Of a stretch of 64,000 nucleotides of DNA, positions 50,501 to 59,500 are shown piece after piece; position 1 is the first letter of the stretch; each line of letters opens with the position of its first letter. The position numbers and the translations under genes are program-made. The DNA comes from Paragonimus westermani (lineage: Eukaryota > Platyhelminthes > Trematoda > Plagiorchiida > Troglotrematidae), in assembly GCA_008508345.1 (NCBI GenBank), contig QNGE01000777.1, forward strand, positions 104,926 to 168,925. Direction: 5' to 3'. Below the pieces are notes generated by a model, which saw only the letters and a program-made list of their open reading frames with translations, ran no database searches and was not told the DNA's origin.

Positions 50501-53500
50501 GGACGTTTGGAAACTCGACAGCTCCGAACCTGGTAGCCGACTAACCACATTCCTCGTTTGTATTGGTTTATTCGTTGGGTATATTAGCAGTAATACTAAT
50601 ATTTGCTTTGCTAGTATGTCTCGAAAATGTTCATTTCAATGGTGTATCGATTAACCCGAATGGGCTTAGAGACCTGGTTAATATCACTTCACCTTCAAAG
50701 TGTATTATTGTCACGCGAACTACTTCACAAGTGAATGCTGATTGCTGTTTGAACACACTGCGACAATATCGATCGTTCGGCTGTTCAGCCATAGGGTCAC
50801 ACAAGTCATTGTAAAAGACGAACGAGATCCAACTTGAGAACACACCATAATTTTGAAGTTTTCCAAAATCATACGACGATAATGCTTTTTAATACAGCCT
50901 TTGGCTGAAATGTTGAAGTACAGCCGTCTTATACATCAGTGACGTTAAAACATAGCTATTAAGATGAATTATGTTGTAAGGAACTTACCTTCAGTTTCTA
51001 GTTATCAGACGAACTGTGCCCTTTTAAAAGAGCTATTGAAAGCTGCACACTTTTTTATGTGGTCGTGTAATAAAGAAAAATCATCGTGAAATTCAGTCTC
51101 CAGACTAACCCAAAATAGACGGGCTGGGGAACTATTGTTAACTTGGTTGTAGGTTGATGGGTGCTGATTTTCCTAGGGCTTCCTAGTGCAAAATACACTA
51201 CTAAATAGGTTTGGTGGGAATCCGAAAGTTATGTGGTCGGTCAGCAAAAATGTTTAGCCGAAGCTCATGGCGTGTGTGATTTACAGATACAGGTACGCTA
51301 AAGCTAGGTTGGCTAGCAAAAACAGAGTTTAAGATGGATTTTTAGTAGCGCGACTGTCTGCAACCTAAGCATTGGCTCATGATTGTTGTAACCTGGTCAT
51401 TTGTACGCATATAGATGAAGTGTATGGATCAAAGCAACATGGCCGATAACGAACAGGTTCATGAATCCTGGTGTAGTAACTGGAAGTCAGTTGTACCAAA
51501 AATGTACTGTTGGTGTTAAATTAACAGTATGTCAATGATTTAATGTCAGTGATTCGTAACTTGTGCTCAGGTTCCACGCTTCAGAACAAACAATTCACAG
51601 TCTAGTTCAACAAATCTTCACTTGGTTCACCCAACCAAATGATCGGACAAACAGTCATTCTTTGTTGGTTATTGTAAGCCAAATTGGAGTAGACACCATC
51701 CGGAGTTTCTCATCAACAAGACCATAAAAGCGTATCATGAACATTTTAATGCGGTCGAATGAAATTGCATGACAAGCAGATTAACGATCGTATTCCTTTG
51801 GTTTTATCAACTTTCGATAGTGAATCGGCAAGATTTTGTTGGTCATTTTTTGTACCGTTTTACTGATAGCACACAAAATTGATATCTTTCTTTTCGTAAA
51901 CCAAAAAAACCTTGTATCAGCTGTCACAAACTAATGGTATCTAGCCAGACTCAATTAGTCTACTGGGTAAATACCTAACTGATGAAACGAAATATATGTC
52001 TGTTGACAGTACTATGTACAGTCAGTTGGTGGCATTTAGTGTAGTGCTTCTTTCATTTCTAACTCGTAAATTGATTTGTGCGTCACAAGCGAGCGCGAAA
52101 ACTATCTTAACGTATTTGTAAATACCTCAGAATATGGAAATGTATTGCATTCAAATGTCAACGGCAAACGTAATCAAAAACCTTCAGAGCAACATTCAGA
52201 CTGATCTGTCCAGATTGTACATCCCCAACCAGTTATCCTTCAAATAATTTGGAACTGCTCTGTATCACACTAGGCACTAGTCTCTCTGTTTAGGTTCATG
52301 AACTGTTACAGAGAAGAGAAAGATCTTTGGTTGTGTGCTCCTGTTTCGGTGTTGCTAGGTGAAAAAGTGCGTTGGACGGTTTTTAGATATCAGAGAAAAG
52401 TGAATAGAGGCAAATAAAAGGAAAATTCAGTAAAGCAGCCCAAGTGAAATCATACCAGCAACGAAAACCGAAACGCACCGGAACGACGTTAATTTTCTAA
52501 CTGACCTGTGGGGTTGGACTAGAATGTGTGATTGATCGGTTCCCTGATTTGAAAAAGTTGAGCCAATCGGAGCTCACACAAAAGCTGCTGTTGATGTAAA
52601 TAACCAGGTTGCCCAAGACGTAACAACGAACGGGCCAATCAAAATGCAAAACGCTTATCACTCAATAACAACCGTAAACACTGTTGTTTCCCTACAAAAG
52701 GATGTCGTTTTCTTATGAACTGAGAATGCTTATTGCTCCGTTTTTTATTTGGTAAGTGGGTACGTCATAGAATGATGGTTAGGAAATCAGCATCAGTGAT
52801 CATTGCACAAAATTCGTTTTATAAGCGAATCTTTTCAAAACATTTTCTGTTTCCACTTACTATATCTCAAGAAGTATTGACACATGCATACGTCTTCATA
52901 AGTTGCACTACAGTCTTGCAGTCTTTCTCTCTTTAAACAGAAGACCTCAGGATTCCAACCAGTTCCATTAAATTCATGGTTCTGTGTAGTGGCGTAATAT
53001 ACATTTGTTTTTCATGGCTAAAGATGTATTCCATTTAAAAAATGAGAGTTATCTGAGGAACTCTGTTACCGTGGCAATCTACCATAATTCCGCAATCCAT
53101 CTCAACCATTATTCTACCTTGTAACACTAACCATGTGTCAATTGTATGTTCATACTCAGGGGCACAAATAATCAATGATCTCTCACTTTGTAAGAATTTC
53201 AGTTGGACATGAATACAGCTTTGGAAAGCTGATCGGGCGACCGTATGTGTGCTACAATGTGCATCTGATTAGCACGTTGTTTGTGCACCACTAAGTTGGA
53301 AATCGTAAAGTTCCACCTTTGCTTTAACCATTGCGATGCATCTAAAATAAGGTTACTGAACACGTGATGAGGCTATCAGGTGAAAGTCCATTTCGTATGC
53401 TAACAGAACAAATTCTCGACCTGACACGGAAACAGTTTCTCGTGTAGAATAAGTCGGGATGAAGAACGGAAGTTACAGAATAAGAAAAGTAGCCTGCAAT

Positions 53501-56500
53501 ATAACTAGTCGAATAAAGCTACATAGCCTGTTGTCAGATTCAGCAAGCGAATACTCGAACTCTTCAAGAAAGCAGGACTACTCGGTAGCTTATGGAGTCG
53601 AAAAGAAAGGGTAGTCTGTAGAGGAGATTAGTTACAGCGTATTGTAAATAACACTCAGTCGACAAATATTCATGATAGCGTAAGTTTTAACACCCATGTT
53701 TATGAACCAAGTGAACCTACAATGTTAGACAAAGCGATAGAAGACCGGTCAAAACAGTATCACTATTGTGTAATCCGGGACGTGTCTATGTTAAAAGTGG
53801 GAGAAAAGTTTTGCATGCAGGATATCCAAGAGTATTCTAGTTAGTGACCTGAGTGGGTTGTTGTTGTACGTCGTGGATACAGATCACACGAAGTTGAAGT
53901 CGATGGAGTGTTTGAACAAAGAAGTGGAGTCCATTCACGAGGTAAGTACCCTTAGTTATATAGTACCCTTAACACATGATGAGGAACCTGTTAGAACCGG
54001 TAGTGGCTATTTCCGATTAAGACAAAGGACGATGTGATCGGACGAGTGGGAGGCAGAATAGCTAACCTTTATGAAAGGTTGAGTATTACTTCCTATGGGA
54101 AGGTTGCTTGATATATCAATAAACCACGTGTGTGTCCGACATACTTAGCTCCATTAGGACGTCGTGTGACCAACTGATGACGAACCGTGTTGGTGGCCTC
54201 TCATGTGCACGGAGTTTTGATTATAGTCGGTTCTAATGACTTACTGGTCTCAATTCACAAGATTTCTTCAATGAAAAGAGTAAATTAGTAGCCGACCACA
54301 TTAAGCAATATCACCTAGCCACATCTAACACTTCAGTCACAAAATCCCATGGGCAATACTCACAGTTTGCGTAGATGTTGGACGAACCTACCCCAGGGTA
54401 ATTTACCTAGGGTTAGATCAGGACTAAAGGCTGGTGGGTTGAACACTTGTACTCGCCAAGATAGAGGGAAAATTGTTGAAACGTTATACACCTACAAGAA
54501 GGCACTGTGTGGCTGGAAAGCGTTAAACTGCCACATGTGGCACAGTAATTAGTGGGGGAAATCTCCATAAAGTTTTGATGTAACAAACAGAATTTTCAAA
54601 TTGACCATCACTCACATTTGATCGCAGCCTTCACATTCAGATAGACTCTCCAGTCAGCCTCTTTCGAAAAGAAGCGCTAGACTCGAGTCTCGCTATCACT
54701 AGAGCTCGTCAGTAGCGCATATTCTTGCGGGTTTAATGAGATCAGTGATTTCGACCTGTCTCGGAAGTCCTAATCGCGGGGTTATCGATTGGAGTTAACA
54801 GGCAGTAACTGTGTCTCCTCTCGAGACGATCGGGCAACCTGATCGGTCGTGCCTAATGTGAGGTTAATGGCGCAGTGGTTAACACGGTTACCTCATGATT
54901 GGAATGGCCGCAGTTCAAATTCCGGCCGTGGCAAGGATATGTACTACTGGTGAGCTCTAATGAGAGCGAAACTCGAGTCTAGTGCTTTTTTTCAAAAGAC
55001 ACCGGCTGGCTGGAAAGTCTATCTGAATGCGAAGGCTGCGATCAAATGTGAGTGATGGTCAACTGGAAAATAAACCAAATCCCCGACTACTCATCAGTAA
55101 ACAGAATTTTGTCTGCCATTTGGAGTAGCCAATTCGCTTGCGTCCCCAATACATTCTGAAGCGTCCGTGATCGTTCAGCATTAGGTTGCTACCTAGAGTA
55201 AAACGCCTCTTCTCCGTGAACATAACTGTACCAGGTTCGTACAACAAAGCTGTCCTGATTAAATTTTACTGTTCAAAAACGTGAAATTTCCACTGGGCTA
55301 TTCTTAATAATTTCCCAGCCCTCTGTAATAAAACCGAAAAGGCTAATGTAAACCTTGTTGAGTGTTGTGTGTCCAAATGCACAGAACAAACGTGATTTTA
55401 TTGTCCAAGAATTCGTTGTTTCACACATCAACCCTACTACCCTGAGATGGTCTCACTGTTAGGGGAACTCTTTTTTCCATCCAAAACCGCCTTCTTCCTC
55501 GAGAAGACGATCCTATCCAATCATAATAAGCGGAAATGTCGTGAACATTCGAGAGGTGACCTCCACTGGGTTTTGCCTGTCTGACCTTTATTCCGCTACG
55601 TTCATTGGTGGTTTATTGACCTTAACTACTTTGTTTGATGTCTGTCCTTCGGTTTTCTGGTTCTAGGATGTTGGTAGGTCACTATGCACCCTGTAAACAC
55701 CATGCAATTTTCTCCTTATCGCACATGTTTTCGGAGCAGAACAAAGTTTCCTTTTTACCCCCTTCTTTTGGCTTGTCTTGGGCGCAATTAACGGGGACCG
55801 CCGCGTATTTTCGGAACCAAGATTTGCCGTGGTAATTACATCAAGGAGGAGAACCCGATTTCCTATCAATCGTCTTATCATACCGTGGACGAACCAGCGT
55901 ATTGAGTAAGGGGTTACAACACTCACTTAGCCAAGGTTGAGGTTACTTCACTGCGGCGGTCACTTACACTTGGAGGTGGGTCTTTCTTAATAGTACGGGA
56001 GATACATTGACCTTCGAAGTCCCGTAGGCGAAAATTCATCTCTTTGAATGTCAAAAACCTTTATTTTCGATATAAAAAATAGTGTTGACTGTTAAACCCA
56101 TTGCCAGATGGACAAAGTCTCGTTTGACCGATCGTCCCACCACAACAACCATAATCGGTCACACACCAGACACTACTAATCTGTCAGAGCGGACTCAAGG
56201 TACCATCGCACGTACCTTCTTTCCCAGGTGATAGTTGTTCTTGATAGTATATACTCGTTCTTCAAACTCTGATGCTACCCGGAATCCACTGCGCCTTATT
56301 AGGGTACAAAAGTGATGGTGCTATGTGAGTGGTTGTACGGTAATGACGCAGTGAACTTCACGACCCCCTTTTTATTGCGAAACTAACAAACGGTTCTTAT
56401 CAAACATACAGTGTGGTCTCGGACAGTGACGTTAATTATTTAGATATTAAAGTAGCCACGTCGCAAGTCAACGTTGAGGAATAATTTATGAAATGTTGAT

Positions 56501-59500
56501 ATGAATCTACACCACCGATGAGCTCTTACAGTTGAATTCAACAGTAATTTTAGAAACGGCCCAGCCGAAAAATTCTCTTCTAATTGTGGAATTTATCATC
56601 AGATGTAACGAACCAATTAACTCTGTTTAAATAATGTTCAGCGAACCAGTGGTGGATTAGCTAAGAGCTTCGAATTGCAACACGGAGGTTGATGGTTCGT
56701 ATGACAATCTCACTGCGAAATGAAACCGAGGGACCGATGGTGGTTTGGGGATGAACATAGAAAACACTGACACCATGCCTTCCTAGTGTTTTTCTTTTAT
56801 TTCGGATGCTCTGGCAAGTGAAGTTTCGGGTTTACACAGATAAGGTTTCACAATATTTGACAATTTCACACAGGCTGGATATTGTCAAGCGGTCCAAACG
56901 TGAGCAAGAGAGAATGCAGCAACCGGTCGAAAAGTGGCAGGCAGTTAAGCGTTTATACAGGTGGCCCACCGTAAGTTCGCAAAATTTTCTACCTGATACA
57001 CCTTAAGGTGTTTGTTGCCACGCAGCTCATGGGTTCTATACTTTCAGCTACTGAAACCTAGTCAGGGGCAGTTGCAACATTCAAGCGTGAACCCCCAAAA
57101 ATATAACTGATAGTTGAGCGTCGCTACCACGGTGCTGGAATAAACGTGTTGATATCCATCATCTACTAAGCTGTTATGATATCGGCATTGTCATCTTTCT
57201 TTATAGGAGGCGAACACTTTGATGAACCGGCCAGAATTGAAACCATGTACAAACAGGCAGTCGCTGCATTGAGGAAATATGAACAAAGTAAGCGTTTGCA
57301 AAAGTGTGTTATAATTTTTAACGCCCATCGATTTGGTTAGATCCACAAAGAAGGTGTATTGTTGGCAGTCCTTTCCGATTGGTAATTCTGAATAATCAAC
57401 CCTCTGGTTTTCGGGAACTACTTCCATGAATCACACAAACCAGACGGGAACCCAAAGGCGTTTGATACAGATGGGGGCGAATCATCTCCCGAATCCATGC
57501 CCTCAAACAACGTATACATAAGGAATCAAAATAATCCATTATCAACAGTATCCTCAGCATACAGTCAATTAAACACCACTAGAGAAAACAGATGGCTTCC
57601 GATAGAATTGAAGGTCGTTTCTTTTGATCATGCCCTGATAACTTTTGACATCTATATTTACAACATGACTATCCATAGCTCACATGCGGATTTCATACAA
57701 TGTACCGTATATGTACACTTCTTGACGGAAAGATACAAGAAGGGATCAGGCAGAGGTGGTGTTGCTAGTTCAAGTGGTCATGGGCAGTTAAGTGAGAAGT
57801 GAAGGGAATGTTAACAGGTACTTTTAAACTTGATTGGAGACAAAAGTGTTAGATGAGTGCATGATAGAAAGTAAGATGAAAACGTTCATAACAATGAGAG
57901 GTTGTTTGGATTAAGACAAAATCACCAAGAGATAAATTGATGAGCACTTAAAAGTGCTTATTAACATTCCCTCCTCTCCTCGCTTAATTACCCATGACCA
58001 TTTAACCTCGCAACATAAATGACCTTCATGTTGCGTCATCTGAATGCCATGCTCCCGAGTCTCGATCATTCTGACCTCGCTTACCACACCTGTATTCCTC
58101 ACCATTGTAGTCACGCTTTTTGGCTATATATTGACTGCACTGATTTCGCTGTAGTGACAGATGAGATGTGATGTCCGTACACAAGACATCTTACGCTATA
58201 CTGTTGGATTTTTTCGAATTTATATCTGGGAACCACTGCTTCCAAGTTGACTATGTTTGTCCGCTATTACCATAGACCAAAGTTGAGAATGCAATGAAAG
58301 ATAAAAGTCTTCGATTTTGTTGAACACGGTTAACATAGGCAACGCAAGGTGTAACAAAGAGCAAGTCACGTTACACATCCCTGATGAACTGACCGTGCCA
58401 AACTGGCTGTACTTTAAGAAGGATCGACCACCTACATTCTTTATCAATGTTTGGGAGCGTGACTAATGTGAAGTCAGTGGTGTAGTGATCAACACAGTTG
58501 GCCGGAGATTAAATCATGCCCGCGACTGAGATATACACCTCTGATCAGATCCGACAAGGGAGCAGTCCGAGTCTAGTGCTTCTTTTCGAAAGAGGCTGGC
58601 CGAAAAGTCCGCAAGGAATGTCAGAGCAGCGATCATTTGAGTAATGCACAACTTCAGCCAATCAAAATCCTATAATACTAACCAGTAGACAAAATACTGT
58701 GAACCAAGTCTAATGGCAGCTATGATTTCAACTGGAGAGGAATCCAAGTCGTCCGGTTGTCGATTGGAGTTAATAAGACAGTTACTATGTCTCCTCTCAG
58801 AGACGATCGGGCACTCAGAGCATTACTCACGATGGAGTATGGTTGGGCGTTCACACACGATAATTCAGCCATGCCTAATGTGAGATCAGTGGTGCAATGC
58901 CTCATGAAAGCATGGTTGGAATTCTAGTCCCCGTCATGGCGAGATCTAAGGGCAAAACTTGTAACTAGTGCTTCTTTTCGAAAGAGGCTTACTGGAAAGT
59001 CTATCTGTGTGCACAGGCTGTGATCGAATGAGTGATGTTCCACTTGAAATTAATGAAATCGGAGATTTCAACCTATCTCAGAAATCCTATTCGTGGGATT
59101 ATCGGCTGAAGTTAGCATCACATTATATCTTCCTGAGGCAATCTGTGCGTTACCCTTAAGTGAGTGTGGCCAAACTTTTGCATGATAGGTCGAGCCTGCC
59201 TAAAGTGGAGCCAATGACGCCGTGACAAACCCTACTGCCTCAAAAAAGCGAGGCCAGAGTCCAAATCCCGGCCATGGTTGGGGTATGCACTGCTGATCAG
59301 CAATAACCAGAGCAAAAATCCAGTTATTCTATCACTAAAAATGATGCCTTCCAGATAGTCTACCGAGTGCCCGGAAATCAATCTAAGAAGGTGTGAATCC
59401 GGATGCTGACCAGGATTGCACAACCCCCACCTTTGCGCTTTAGAGGTTCCTGGGCACGCTTAACAACACCGGTCCTAAAATTAACGGAATTCTGTTAGTA

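Larger units (their letters stand above)
48812..57206 (+). other. Receptor intron, 8.4 kb, inside the LBD
   Basis: It runs from GTGAGT to CTTTATAG. It holds the inverted-arm SINE at 54601-55062 with its shared flank to 55102, and a possible worn tRNA-like element near 56641-56760. An open frame at 56806-57006 (basic, [14 protein letters not shown]) does not fit the LBD and is unneeded for phase continuity. No other gene was seen. Confidence 0.75.

Noticed and set aside
56806..57006. Open frame considered as an extra LBD exon
   Set aside because: The exons at 48436 and 57207 already join in phase with continuous LBD sequence. The basic peptide here does not match LBD helices and has no clear acceptor.
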